A stretch of DNA of 64,000 bases from positions 2,666,001 to 2,730,000 of the forward strand of contig NZ_JBGCUS010000001.1 in assembly GCF_041415945.1 (NCBI RefSeq), read 5' to 3'. This document shows positions 46,495 through 55,694 of the stretch, one piece after another. The notes below the pieces were generated by a model. That model had not been told where the DNA came from, did not search any database, and was given only the letters and a program-made list of their open reading frames with translations. The DNA comes from Ancylobacter sp. IITR112 (GTDB lineage: Bacteria > Pseudomonadota > Alphaproteobacteria > Rhizobiales > Xanthobacteraceae). A program made the position numbers and the translations under genes. Numbering within the stretch: position 1 is the stretch's first letter; each line of letters starts with the position of its first letter.

Positions 46495-48378
46495 ATGAGC
46501 GTCGAGGCGCTGGCGTTCCAGGCGATCAACGGCTTCGCCTCGGCCTCCGGCCTGTTCCTCGTCGCGGCGGGACTGTCGATCATTTTCGGCGTCACCCGCA
46601 TCGTCAACATGGCGCATGGCTCCTTCTACATGCTGGGGCTGTACCTCGCGGTGACGCTGGCGCCGTGGCTGGGCGAGGCGTTTGGGGGGATGCTGGGCTA
46701 TTGGGGCGCGGTGCTGGGCGCGGCGCTGATCACCGCCGCGCTCGGCGCGGTGGTGGAGGTGCTGCTGCTGCGGCGCCTCTATGCCGCGCCGGAACTCTAC
46801 CAGTTGCTCGCCACCTTCGCCCTGCTGCTGATTCTGAGCGACGCCACCCTCGCTTTGTGGGGGCCGGAGGACATTCTCGGGCCGCGCGCGCCGGGACTGT
46901 CGGGCTCGGTGGAATTCCTCGGGCGGCATCTGCCCGATTACGACATTTTTCTCGCTCTCATCGGCCCGATCGTCCTCATCGTCCTCCACATCGTCCTCAC
47001 CGGCACCCGCTTCGGCCGGCTGGTGCGGGCGGCGACGCAGGACCGCGAGATGGTCGCCGCGCTCGGCATCAACGAGGCGGTGCTGTTCACCGCCGTCTTC
47101 GCGCTCGGCACCGGCATTGCCGGCTTCGGCGGTGCGCTGCAAATGGCGCGCGAGCCGGCAAATCTCGCGCTCGACCTCTCCGTTCTCGGCGACGCCTTCG
47201 TCGTGGTGGTGGTGGGCGGCATGGGCTCGATCCGCGGTGCCTATGTCGCGGCGCTGCTGGTGGCGGAGGTGAAGGCGCTGTGCACCGCGCTAGGGATTGT
47301 GGAGGTGGCGGGCTTCACCTTCAATATGTCGCGGCTGACTCTGGTGGCGGAGTTTCTCGTCATGGCGGTGGTGCTGGTGGTCCGCCCGCACGGGCTGTTC
47401 GGCCGGCCGCTCGCCCCCGCCGCCCGGCGCGGCGAAGCCGAGGCGCCGCTGCGCCCGCTCGGCCCGCAGGGTCGGCTCATCGTGCTGGCGGTGCTGGCGT
47501 TTTTCGCCGGCATTCCCCTGCTCGGTACCTTCGCCAGCTACGCCCCGGTGCTGGCGCTGGACATGCTGATCGCGGCGCTGTTCGCCGCCTCACTGCACCT
47601 GCTGATGGGCCCGGGCGGCCTCGCCTCCTTCGGCCACGCCGCCTATTTCGGCCTCGGCGCCTACGGCACCGCCTATGCCGCGACCGTGCTCGGCCTGCCG
47701 ACGCCGCTCGCCTTAGCCGTTGGAATCCTTACCGCTTCTTCCGGTGCCGGCCTGTTCGGCTGGTTCTGCGTGCGGCTGGAAGCGGTGTCCTTCGCCATGC
47801 TGACCCTGGCCTTCGCGCAGATCGTGTGGTCGATCGCGCATCAGTGGGAAGAGGTGACGGGCGGCTCCAACGGGCTGTTCGGCGTCTGGCCGGACCCGCC
47901 CTTCGACAGCGCGAACGGGCTCTATCTCGCCGCGCTGGCGGTCGCCGTGCTCGGGCTGTTCCTGCTCCGGCGCGTGGTGTTCGCCCCCTTCGGCCTCGCC
48001 CTGCGGGCATCGCGGGACTCCCGCCTGCGGGCGGAAGCCTCAGGAATCGCGGTGGAAAAGGTGCGCTGGCTCGCCTTCGCCCTGGCCGGCACGCTGTGCG
48101 GCGCGGCGGGTGGGCTGTTCGCCTTCGCCAAGGGCTCGATCTCGCCGGAGGCGATCTCGGTCGGGCGCTCCATTGACGGGCTGGTGATGGTGCTGCTCGG
48201 CGGCGTCCACAGCCTGATGGGCCCGCTGCTCGGCGCCGGCGGCCTGACGCTTTTGCAGGACATGGTGATGCGCGAGAGCCCTTACTGGCGTGGCCTGCTG
48301 GGCCTGCTGATCCTCGCCCTCGTCCTGCTGTTCCCCTCCGGCATCGCCGGCGGGCTGCGCCGCAGGAGTGTGCGATGA
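46495..48378 (+). CDS. Fused LivH-LivM ABC permease
   Basis: The 627-residue protein joins the two normally separate permeases of a Liv-type importer. Residues 1-300 are LivH-like (GLSIIFGVTRIVNMAHGSFY, VVVVGGMGSIRGAYVAALL); residues about 330-625 are LivM-like (LLMGPGGLASFGHAAYFGLG, then GLVMVLLGGVHSLMGPLLGA). Both EAA-like loops are present. ATG 46495 has GGCGGGG beside it; TTG 46486 is an alternative. The stop overlaps livG. Confidence 0.92.
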   Translation: MSVEALAFQAINGFASASGLFLVAAGLSIIFGVTRIVNMAHGSFYMLGLYLAVTLAPWLGEAFGGMLGYWGAVLGAALITAALGAVVEVLLLRRLYAAPELYQLLATFALLLILSDATLALWGPEDILGPRAPGLSGSVEFLGRHLPDYDIFLALIGPIVLIVLHIVLTGTRFGRLVRAATQDREMVAALGINEAVLFTAVFALGTGIAGFGGALQMAREPANLALDLSVLGDAFVVVVVGGMGSIRGAYVAALLVAEVKALCTALGIVEVAGFTFNMSRLTLVAEFLVMAVVLVVRPHGLFGRPLAPAARRGEAEAPLRPLGPQGRLIVLAVLAFFAGIPLLGTFASYAPVLALDMLIAALFAASLHLLMGPGGLASFGHAAYFGLGAYGTAYAATVLGLPTPLALAVGILTASSGAGLFGWFCVRLEAVSFAMLTLAFAQIVWSIAHQWEEVTGGSNGLFGVWPDPPFDSANGLYLAALAVAVLGLFLLRRVVFAPFGLALRASRDSRLRAEASGIAVEKVRWLAFALAGTLCGAAGGLFAFAKGSISPEAISVGRSIDGLVMVLLGGVHSLMGPLLGAGGLTLLQDMVMRESPYWRGLLGLLILALVLLFPSGIAGGLRRRSVR

Positions 48379-49151
48379 ATCCCGCCGCGCCCGTGCTGGA
48401 AGTTTCAGCTCTGACAAAGCGTTACGGCGGCGTACAGGCGCTGGATGGGGTGAGCTTTTCCATCGCGCCGGGCGAGCTTCTGGCGCTGATCGGCCCGAAC
48501 GGGGCCGGCAAATCCACCTGCTTCAACATCGTCAACGGCCAGTTGCGGCCGGATTCCGGCGCGGTGCGCCTCGGCGGACGCGCCATTACCGGGCTTCCCC
48601 CGCGCCGCATCGCCCGGCTGGGCGTCGGCCGCACCTTCCAGGTCGCCAGCGTCTTCGCCTCGATGACCGCGCGGGAAAATGTGCAGATGGCGCTGATCGC
48701 CGCGCGCGGGCAGGTGTTCCGCCTCTGGCGGTCGGCGCAGGGGCAGGCGCGCGAGGCGGCGCAGGCCCTGCTGGAGCAGACCGGCATGGCGGCTTTGGCG
48801 GAGCGGCCCGCCGCCGCCCTCGCCTATGGCGATGTGAAGCGGCTCGAACTCGCCATGGCGCTCGCCGGCGAACCCCGCCTGCTGCTGATGGACGAGCCCA
48901 CCGCCGGCATGGCGGGCGAGGAACGCCAGGCGATGATCGCACTGGTGCGTCGGCTCACGCGCGCACGCGGCCTCGCCGTCCTGTTCACCGAGCACGCCAT
49001 GGATGTGGTGTTCGGCCATGCCGACCGTGTGGTGGTGCTGGCGCGCGGCCGGCTCATCGCCGATGGCAGCGTGGAGGCGGTGCAGAACGACCCCGCGGTG
49101 CGCGAGGTCTATCTCGGCGACACCACCTTCCTCACCCGGGACGACCGATGA
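48375..49151 (+). CDS. livG: LivG-type ABC transporter ATP-binding protein
   Basis: The 258-residue ATPase has Walker A GPNGAGKSTCFNIVNG, the ABC signature region ALAYGDVKRLELAMAL (AYGD replaces the usual LSGG, as in many LivG), Walker B LLLMDEPTAGM and the H-loop FTEHAMD. It powers the fused permease. ATGA overlaps on both sides show tight coupling. Confidence 0.95.
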   Translation: MNPAAPVLEVSALTKRYGGVQALDGVSFSIAPGELLALIGPNGAGKSTCFNIVNGQLRPDSGAVRLGGRAITGLPPRRIARLGVGRTFQVASVFASMTARENVQMALIAARGQVFRLWRSAQGQAREAAQALLEQTGMAALAERPAAALAYGDVKRLELAMALAGEPRLLLMDEPTAGMAGEERQAMIALVRRLTRARGLAVLFTEHAMDVVFGHADRVVVLARGRLIADGSVEAVQNDPAVREVYLGDTTFLTRDDR

Positions 49152-49825
49152 ACACCCTGGCGCCGCTGCTCGATGTGGACGGTCTCGACGCCTGGTATGG
49201 CGAGGCGCGGATCCTGTTCGGCCTTTCCTTCCACATCGCCCCCGGCGAAGCCGTCGCCCTGGTCGGGCGCAACGGAGCGGGCAAATCGACGACGATGAAG
49301 GCGATTCTCGGTCTTGTGCGGCGGCGGGCGCGCCGGCTGCGCTTTGGCGGAACCGACCTTTCCGCATTGCCGACCCACGCCATTGCCCGCCTCGGCATCG
49401 GCTATGTGCCGGAGGATCGCCGCATCTTTACCGAGCTGACCGTGCGGGAGAATCTCGATCTCGGCCGCCGTCCGCCGCCGCCCGGCGCCCGCCGTGCGGC
49501 GTGGTCGGAGGAGGCGGTGTTCGAGCTGTTTCCCCAGCTCGGCGCGATGCGCGAGCGGCAGGGCGGGCAGATGTCCGGCGGCGAGCAGCAAATGCTGGCG
49601 GTGGCGCGCGCGCTGGTCGGCAATCCGGCGCTGCTGCTGCTCGACGAGCCCTCCGAAGGTGTGGCGCCGATCGTGGTCGAGCAGATGAGCCGGGCGCTGG
49701 CACGGCTGAAGGCGGCCGGGCTATCGCTGCTGATCTGTGAGGAGAGTTCGCATTTGTGCGCGGCGATCTGCGACCGGGTGCTGCGCATCGAGCAGGGCGA
49801 GATGCGGGCGCCGGCGCAAGCGTGA
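49148..49825 (+). CDS. livF: LivF-type ABC transporter ATP-binding protein
   Basis: The 225-residue ATPase has Walker A GRNGAGKSTTMKAILGL, signature MSGGEQQMLAVARAL, Walker B LLLLDEPSEG and the Q-loop region YVPEDRRIFTELTVRENL. ATG 49148 overlaps the livG stop. Residues just after Walker A (RRRARRLRFGG) are more basic than in most relatives. Confidence 0.94.
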   Translation: MNTLAPLLDVDGLDAWYGEARILFGLSFHIAPGEAVALVGRNGAGKSTTMKAILGLVRRRARRLRFGGTDLSALPTHAIARLGIGYVPEDRRIFTELTVRENLDLGRRPPPPGARRAAWSEEAVFELFPQLGAMRERQGGQMSGGEQQMLAVARALVGNPALLLLDEPSEGVAPIVVEQMSRALARLKAAGLSLLICEESSHLCAAICDRVLRIEQGEMRAPAQA

Positions 49826-49910
49826 TGACCAGCGCGGCGAACACATACTGAGCGCCGCCACCGCAGCGTCTCGTTCAAAAAATGGCATTTGCGCTTCGGC
49901 GCGCCTGTGC

Positions 49911-49933
49911 TCTGATACGCCGATGGTATCAGA
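49911..49933. promoter_or_regulatory. Inverted-repeat operator upstream of the MarR gene
   Basis: TCTGATAC and GTATCAGA are perfect 8-bp arms around a 7-base spacer, ending 13 bases before the MarR start codon. Position and form fit an autoregulatory MarR site. The alternative ATG at 49923 lies inside it. Confidence 0.6.
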
Positions 49934-49946
49934 AGGGGTTACAGCG

Positions 49947-50402
49947 ATGACAAGGGGCGGTCCGGAACGGCCGGACGGCGCCAGGGACGGCGAGCCCTAT
50001 CGCGTCGACGCCCAGGTCGGTTTCCTGATGCGCGTCGCCTGCCAGCGCCATGCCTCCCTCTTCGCCGCCCGGATGATCGAAGGGCTGACACCGCCGCAAT
50101 TCGCCACGCTGGCCAAGCTGCGCGAGATCGGCCCCTGCTCGCAGAACCATCTGGGGCGGATGATCCATCTCGACGCCGCCACCATCAAGGGCGTGGTCGA
50201 CCGGCTCGCGGCCCGCGCCTTGCTGGTCATCACCGATGATCCGCGCGACCGGCGCCGGCGCACGGTCGACCTCTCGGCCTCCGGCCGGGAGGTGGCTGAC
50301 GCGGCGATCCGCGTCGCCGGTGAGATCACCGACGCCACCCTCGAACCCCTCACCCCGGGCGAGCGGACCGAGGTGGTGCGGCTGCTGCACAAGCTCGGCT
50401 GA
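49947..50402 (+). CDS. MarR-family transcriptional regulator
   Basis: The 151-residue protein has the MarR winged helix: TPPQFATLAKLREIGPCSQN, then HLGRMIHLDAATIKGVVDRL and the wing DDPRDRRRRTVDLSASG. Such regulators often respond to aromatic acids. It follows the Liv-type importer on the same strand with a 121-bp gap, so it may control that operon and itself. ATG 49947 has AGAAGGGG upstream. Confidence 0.9.
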   Translation: MTRGGPERPDGARDGEPYRVDAQVGFLMRVACQRHASLFAARMIEGLTPPQFATLAKLREIGPCSQNHLGRMIHLDAATIKGVVDRLAARALLVITDDPRDRRRRTVDLSASGREVADAAIRVAGEITDATLEPLTPGERTEVVRLLHKLG

Positions 50403-50459
50403 GGCGGCGTCCGCCACCCGTTGGCGCCAGGGGAAGGCACGGGATGCCGGCGGGAGAGA

Positions 50460-51434
50460 TCAGCCCCGGTGCGCCTCATGCCGGCAGGATTCGGAGCGGA
50501 ACCACGCCCGGCGTCCGGTCTCGTCGATCCAGTTCTCGATCAGTCGGCTCACATCGCCCCGCCCGTCGCACAAGGCGTCAGCGGCCAGTGCCTCGACCGC
50601 CACCCAGCGGTTCCAGTCAGCGGCGAGGCTCCAGCCGGGTCGGCCGACATAGGCCAGCGGCAGCCGGTAATGCAGCACGGCCCGCGGCGTGACCTTGCCG
50701 CGAATCCGCGCGCGGACCTCGTCGGGAAAGAGATGCAGGAACAGCGGCAGCAGGTCGAGCGACCGCTTGCGTGTGGGATTGGCCGCGACATAGTCGGCGC
50801 AGAGCATGGCGAGGTCCGGCCGGTAGTCCGCCGACAGCACACGCCGGACATAGGCCGGCGGATAGGCCGGCGGCGCGTGAAAGCGCAGCAGCGGGCCGGT
50901 AAGCGTCGCCCGCCTCAACGCCGGTTCGAGCAGAAGATAGGCCCGCAGCAGGCGCAGTAGCGTCCGTGCATCGGTGGCCGCCGGCCCGATATTGAAATGC
51001 AGGCCGAGCGAATCGGTCGCGATCGCCCCCTCGCCCCCCGCCCCCGCCGCGCGCAGCGCCTGCGTCACGGCGTCGAGCTCGTGCAGCCGTTCCGGCGGCA
51101 AAGGGTCGGTGATGAGTTCGCGCGGCACCAAGGGGCGCGCCAGCCTCCCCAGCCAGCCGGCCAGGGAGCCGAGCCGCCGTCCTGGGCCGGCGCGCTTCGG
51201 GTGCACATGGCGCATGTCCAGCTCGATGCCGATGGTACCGAGGCGGGAGCCGACGAGCCGGAAGGCGTGAGGGTCTTCTTCCTCGACACTGCCGCCAAGG
51301 ACGGCGCTGAGGCACCGCGCCGCCTCCCGCTCCGCCAGGCGCGTGAACTCGATCTCCACCCCGACCCGCCGGGAACGGCCGTGGTCGGTCGATGGCGTCG
51401 GCAGGGGGTCGAACGGCGGAGCGGGCACGCTCAC
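50460..51434 (-). CDS. Amidoligase-family protein (COOH-NH2 ligase fold)
   Basis: The protein has the amidoligase_2 pattern: RRVGVEIEFTRLAEREAARC at the start of the domain, GTIGIELDMRHVHP, ITDPLPPERLHELDAVTQAL, DSLGLHFNIGPAATDA (the conserved His-x-Asn strand), and LLRAYLLLEPAL. These enzymes make amide or peptide bonds with ATP. No glutamine amidotransferase or acceptor peptide gene lies next to it, unlike the usual two-gene arrangement. Start uncertain: GTG 51434 is used because the upstream frame is shadow-like. Confidence 0.78.
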   Translation of the reverse strand: MSVPAPPFDPLPTPSTDHGRSRRVGVEIEFTRLAEREAARCLSAVLGGSVEEEDPHAFRLVGSRLGTIGIELDMRHVHPKRAGPGRRLGSLAGWLGRLARPLVPRELITDPLPPERLHELDAVTQALRAAGAGGEGAIATDSLGLHFNIGPAATDARTLLRLLRAYLLLEPALRRATLTGPLLRFHAPPAYPPAYVRRVLSADYRPDLAMLCADYVAANPTRKRSLDLLPLFLHLFPDEVRARIRGKVTPRAVLHYRLPLAYVGRPGWSLAADWNRWVAVEALAADALCDGRGDVSRLIENWIDETGRRAWFRSESCRHEAHRG

Positions 51435-51730
51435 CCGCGGCACCAATGGGGCTGGCTCATGCGCGGCATATGGGGAAGCCGCGCGTCTTGTCCAGAAGCG
51501 GCGGTCCGCTCCCGTGAGACAGGTCAGCCTCACGCAAGACAGCGGCAGGAAGTTCGCGTCACGGTCAGGTGAACGCTCCGTGAGAAGTGTGCCCCCCCGG
51601 CCGGCTCTTAACCTGGGCTCCGCAGATCTCCTCCAACCGTGTCCGGATCGCGCCCCGCCACTCCCTGCCACGGCAGGCGCCGGTGCATGCGCGACCGCCG
51701 CATCACCTGGCCGCCGCCCGGAGACCTGGA

Positions 51731-53410
51731 ATGAACATGAAGAATTTAGCGATCCGTACCAAGATCATGCTGGCATTCGGGCTTGTCCTCATCGCCAGCC
51801 TCGTCACCGGCGGCGTCATTTTGCAGGCGCAGTCCGCTGTCCGGCAAAACGTGGACTGGACGGTCCACACCTACGATGTCCTGGAGCACATCGACGGCAT
51901 GATGGCCGCCATGGTCGATCAGGAAACCGGCCTGCGCGGCTATCTCATCACCGGCAACGAGGCCAATCTGGCGCCGCTCCGGGCAGGAGAGGCGGCCTTT
52001 GTTGCGGACTGGACCGAGGCGAAGTCGCTCACCAGCGACAATCCCACTCAGCAGGAGCGGCTTGAGGCCGTTCGCCAGCAGGTCGAGGCTTGGAAGCGCG
52101 ACGTGGCCACTTTTGCCATCAACCTCATGAAGTCAGGTTCTGCAGAAGGCGCCCGCGAGGTCGAATACGCCGGCAAGGGCAAGGTCTATTTCGACAAGAT
52201 CCGCAGCCTTGTTGCCGAACTCCGGGAAGCCGAGGCTTCACTGCTCACCGTGCGGCGGAACGACATGGAAGCGGCCGAGGGGATGATCCTGTTCGCTGTC
52301 GCCCTGTCAGTCGCGGTGATTCTGCTGATCGGCGTCGGTGCGGCCTTCATACTGAACAAGATGATCGCCGTGCCGATCCGCGCCACCGTGTCGGCCATGG
52401 AGCAGATCCGGGGCGGCGATTTCGCCACCGCCGTGGACTACACCGAACGCAAGGACGAGATCGGCGCCATCAGCAACGCGCTTCTGGCTTTCCGCGACGG
52501 CCTTCAGGAAGCCGAACATGCCCGCCAGGCGGCGGCCGCGCGTGCCGAGAGCGAGCGTCAGGCGATGGCCCGGCGCGACCAGCTCGCCCAGAGCTTCGTC
52601 GCCAAAATGGAGAGCATCGTCAATCAGGTCGCCTCATCCTCCAGCGAGGTGTCGGTGGCGGCTCACAACCTATCCGACACAGCGGAGGAAACCTCGCGCC
52701 AGGCGGTCGCCGTCACCAATGCGGCGGCGGAAGCTTCCACCAATGTGCAGACGGTGGCCAGCGCCACCGAGGAAATGAGTTCCTCCATCAGCGAGATCGG
52801 CTCGCAGGTGACACAGGCCGCCGCCTTTGCCGCCTCCGGCTCGGATGAAGTGACCCGCGCCGCCGGTGAAATCCGCGAGCTGTCCGAAGCGGCGACCAAG
52901 ATCGGCGAAGTGGTCAACCTCATCACTGACATCGCCGCCCAGACCAATCTCCTCGCGCTCAACGCCACCATCGAGGCGGCGCGGGCGGGCGAGGCGGGAC
53001 GCGGCTTCGCGGTGGTGGCACAGGAGGTGAAGCAGCTCGCCGAGCAGACCGCCCGGGCGACGCAGGAAATCGGCCTGAAAGTGCAGGGAATCCAGCAGTC
53101 CACCAGCCGCACCGTCGGTTCGATCGAGAAGATCGTCGGGACCATCACCCAGATCCGCGATGTCACCACCGCGATCGCCTCGGCGGTGGAAGAGCAGGCT
53201 GCCGCCACGCGGGAGATCGCCAGCAACACCCATATGGCGGCGAGCGGCACCGGCGCGGTGAACGACAATATGGCGGGTGTCGGCCGCGCGGCGGAAATGA
53301 CCGGCGCCGCCTCGACCCAGCTCTCCTCGCTGTCGAATTCGCTGTCCTCGCGGGCCGGCGACCTGCAGCGCGAAGTGGCCGAGTTCGTGCAGAATCTGCG
53401 CGCGGGCTGA
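51731..53410 (+). CDS. Methyl-accepting chemotaxis protein with CHASE3 sensor
   Basis: The 559-residue protein has a membrane helix ([20 protein letters not shown]), a periplasmic CHASE3 four-helix sensor ([20 protein letters not shown]), a second helix ([20 protein letters not shown]), a HAMP domain and a signalling hairpin with the highly conserved [20 protein letters not shown]. There is no CheB/CheR pentapeptide at the C-terminus. The ligand is unknown. ATG 51731 has only a weak GGAG region. It is monocistronic. Confidence 0.96.
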   Translation: MNMKNLAIRTKIMLAFGLVLIASLVTGGVILQAQSAVRQNVDWTVHTYDVLEHIDGMMAAMVDQETGLRGYLITGNEANLAPLRAGEAAFVADWTEAKSLTSDNPTQQERLEAVRQQVEAWKRDVATFAINLMKSGSAEGAREVEYAGKGKVYFDKIRSLVAELREAEASLLTVRRNDMEAAEGMILFAVALSVAVILLIGVGAAFILNKMIAVPIRATVSAMEQIRGGDFATAVDYTERKDEIGAISNALLAFRDGLQEAEHARQAAAARAESERQAMARRDQLAQSFVAKMESIVNQVASSSSEVSVAAHNLSDTAEETSRQAVAVTNAAAEASTNVQTVASATEEMSSSISEIGSQVTQAAAFAASGSDEVTRAAGEIRELSEAATKIGEVVNLITDIAAQTNLLALNATIEAARAGEAGRGFAVVAQEVKQLAEQTARATQEIGLKVQGIQQSTSRTVGSIEKIVGTITQIRDVTTAIASAVEEQAAATREIASNTHMAASGTGAVNDNMAGVGRAAEMTGAASTQLSSLSNSLSSRAGDLQREVAEFVQNLRAG

Positions 53411-53479
53411 TCCACTCCCCGGCGAGGTCGCGGCGCGACGGCGCGGCCTCATGCACCCGGGCGACGGGAAGGCCAGATC

Positions 53480-53516
53480 GACAACGCCCGCCTTCGAGCC
53501 GAAGGCGGGCGTTGTC
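53480..53516. terminator. Very stable hairpin after the chemoreceptor gene
   Basis: A perfect 17-bp stem (53480-53496 with 53500-53516; core AACGCCCGCCTTCG) has loop AGC. No T-run follows, so it may end transcription poorly or act as an mRNA 3' protector. It lies 69 bases past the stop. Confidence 0.6.
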
Positions 53517-53700
53517 ATGCGGTCGGCTGGCGAGGATGGCGAGCGGCGTTTCGCAGCGCCGCGCCGAAGCGGCACCGGCCGGGAAGGCTGGCGCTGCCGC
53601 ATCAGGGGAGCGGCACCTTTGTGGCCGGGCAGGAATGTCGTTCTGTTGGGCCCTGGTGTGCCCATGTTCCAAGACATTGAAATGTCTCGGATCCGCGTGG

Positions 53701-53774
53701 TCGGAGTGGCAGGATTTGAACCTGCGACCCCCTCGTCCCGAACGAGGTGCGCTACCAGGCTGCGCTACACTCCG
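53701..53774 (-). tRNA. tRNA-Pro (anticodon CGG)
   Basis: On the minus strand CGGAGTG pairs with CACTCCG. The anticodon stem CCTCG/CGAGG encloses TTCGGGA (anticodon CGG), the T-arm is GGTTCAAATCC and the discriminator is A. CCA is encoded at 53700-53698. Confidence 0.96.
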
Positions 53775-53949
53775 CCGCGGCGCGCAGCCTCTAGCATGTG
53801 AATGAGCCGGCCGGCAAGGGGCCCGCCGCCACTTGTCGAGGGATCGGTGGATAAGCCGGCTGTGGCCTGCCCGAGCGTCGAGGTTGAAAGCGGCGGCAAG
53901 CTGTGGCTATCTCCGCGCCCACGGAACGCGCCCGGCAGGGCGCGACGAT

Positions 53950-54021
53950 TGGGGCGTCGCCAAGCGGTAAGGCAGGGGATTTTGATTCCCCCATGCGGAG
54001 GTTCGAATCCTCCCGCCCCAG
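53950..54021 (+). tRNA. tRNA-Gln (anticodon TTG)
   Basis: TGGGGCG pairs with CGCCCCA. The anticodon loop TTTTGAT carries TTG, the T-arm is GGTTCGAATCC and the discriminator is G. CCA is encoded at 54022-54024. Divergent from tRNA-Pro, 175 bp away. Confidence 0.96.
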
Positions 54022-54122
54022 CCAATCTCGTTATCTCGTTGAGGTCAGGCGCGGTTGGCGAGCGATGCGCCGCCACCGCACGTCCGTGAGGCGTGCCGCG
54101 CCGACAGGTCTTTTCCGGAGCA

Positions 54123-54716
54123 ATGATGACAGCACAGCCGCGGCTTTATGTGATGGGGGCGTCATGCTCCGGCGTTTCCACCCTCGGGAACATCGTAGCC
54201 GGGAGGCTCGGCCTGCCGCATCTCGATGTGGACGCCTTCTACTGGATGCCGAGCGATCCGCCCTACAGCCAGAAGCGCCCGCCGGAGGACCGCGTCCGCC
54301 TGATCGCGCAGAAGCAGGCCGAGGCGGAGGGCTGGGTGCTCACCGGGTCGTTCATCGGCTGGGGCGACGCACTGATTCGCGGCGTCGACCTGATCGTGTT
54401 TCTCGTCACGCCAACGCCCATTCGGCTGCAGCGGCTGGACGCGCGGGAGGTGGAACGGCACGGCGCGCGCATCCGGCCCGGCGGCGACATGCACGACGCG
54501 CATCTCGCCTTTCGGCAATGGGCCTCGCGCTATGACGATCCCACCTTCGAGGGACGAAACCTCGCCCAGCATGAGCGCTGGCTGGAGCAGCAATCCGCCC
54601 CCGTGCTGCGTCTGCAGGGCGAGCGCCCAACCGAGGAACTGGCGCGCGCCGTCATTGACGCGCTGGCCCGCCTCGACGCCGGCTCATTTCACGGTTTCAA
54701 GGACACAGTGAAATGA
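54123..54716 (+). CDS. P-loop NTPase, adenylate-kinase-like
   Basis: The 197-residue protein has a Walker A variant MGASCSGVSTLGN, HLDVDAFYWMPSDPP and the DLIVFLVTPTPIRLQRL strand seen in adenylate-kinase-like and topology-modulation proteins. It may phosphorylate a small molecule. Its last about ten codons (SFHGFKDTVK) and stop are encoded by the composite repeat at 54684, so the native C-terminus is altered. ATG 54123 or 54126; CCGGAG is upstream. Confidence 0.82.
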   Translation: MMTAQPRLYVMGASCSGVSTLGNIVAGRLGLPHLDVDAFYWMPSDPPYSQKRPPEDRVRLIAQKQAEAEGWVLTGSFIGWGDALIRGVDLIVFLVTPTPIRLQRLDAREVERHGARIRPGGDMHDAHLAFRQWASRYDDPTFEGRNLAQHERWLEQQSAPVLRLQGERPTEELARAVIDALARLDAGSFHGFKDTVK

Positions 54717-54778
54717 CCTCATTCTTTGTTTTGGCGTGCTTCCTTCAGGCTACGGCATCCACTTCGCTCGAAAACGCT
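54684..54778. repeat. Composite intergenic repeat, copy 2, spanning two convergent gene ends
   Basis: This has the same layout as 20422-20531: an imperfect hairpin (TCATTTCACGGTTTC with GACACAGTGAAATGA) then ATCCACTTCGCTCGAAAACG. It supplies the stop of the P-loop gene, and the stop codon of the HlyD gene (54777-54779) overlaps its other end. Confidence 0.8.
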
Positions 54779-55694
54779 AAGGAACCGCCGCGCCTTGCGG
54801 ATCGCCGCTGATCGAGACAGTCGCGGTTAAGCCGGCCGCGAGGGTGATGCCGGGCGGCACCGGGTCGAGAGCGATCCGCACGGGAACGCGCTGGGCAAGC
54901 CGAACCCAGGTGAAGACCGGATTGACCGTGGCGAGACCGGAACCGTCGGGCTGCGCGTTGGCAATGGCGATCCCACGCCCGATGCCGGAGACCTTGCCGG
55001 TCAGCGTGCCGGGATAGGCCATCAGCGCCACCCGTGCGGTCGCTCCCGGGCGAATGCCGCTCAGCACCGATTCCTCGAAATAGGCGTCGACCCAGAAGCT
55101 GTCGGCGTCCACCACGGACAAGGCCCGCTGGCCGCTGGTGGCGTAATCCCCGGGCTGGGCGAGGAGATTGGTGACATAGCCATTCACCGGCGAGACGATG
55201 CGGGTGCGGCTGAGGTCCAGTCGTGCCTTATCGCGCACGGCGAGCGCCTGCTGATAGGCGGCGGCCGCCATCTCGGCCCCTGCGGCAAAGCTCTGCTGCT
55301 CCTCCTTGGAGACCGCCAGCGTATCGAGATCAGCGCGACGCCGGGCTTCCGCCTGCTTGTTGTCGAGGTCGGCCTTGGCCCGCGCCACGGCGGCTTCGGC
55401 GTTGGCGAGGGCGATCTGGTAGTCATCCGGTTCGATGAGAGCGAGCGTGTCGCCCTTATGCACGAACTGGTCGTCCTTGACCGGCAGGTCGACGATGCGG
55501 CCGGACACTTGCGGCGCGATGGTGACGACATAGGCGCGCACCGTGCCGTCGCGGGTCCAGGGTGTTTGCATATAGGCCTGCCAGCCCCACCAGCCCAACA
55601 GAAGGGCGGCGCCCAGCGCGCACAGGGTGAGCAGCATGGGCGTGACAGCATAAGTGGTCGACGGCCGCTCATCGGCCGGAGAAAGAGCGGTCAT
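54777..55694 (-). CDS. HlyD/AaeA-type membrane fusion protein
   Basis: The 305-residue protein has one N-terminal helix (VTPMLLTLCALGAALLLGWW), a biotinyl-lipoyl-like half (VAPQVSG-type VTIAPQVSGRIVDLPVKDDQ), a coiled coil and the second half VSPVNGYVTNLLAQPGDYAT. It is the periplasmic adaptor of an efflux system. It overlaps the DUF1656 gene by 4 bp. The stop lies within the composite repeat. Confidence 0.94.
   Translation of the reverse strand: MTALSPADERPSTTYAVTPMLLTLCALGAALLLGWWGWQAYMQTPWTRDGTVRAYVVTIAPQVSGRIVDLPVKDDQFVHKGDTLALIEPDDYQIALANAEAAVARAKADLDNKQAEARRRADLDTLAVSKEEQQSFAAGAEMAAAAYQQALAVRDKARLDLSRTRIVSPVNGYVTNLLAQPGDYATSGQRALSVVDADSFWVDAYFEESVLSGIRPGATARVALMAYPGTLTGKVSGIGRGIAIANAQPDGSGLATVNPVFTWVRLAQRVPVRIALDPVPPGITLAAGLTATVSISGDPQGAAVP

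Noticed and set aside
45049..47142. 697-residue minus-strand frame opposite the liv genes
   Set aside because: Shadow of coding sequence; low-complexity Arg/Gly/Gln content.
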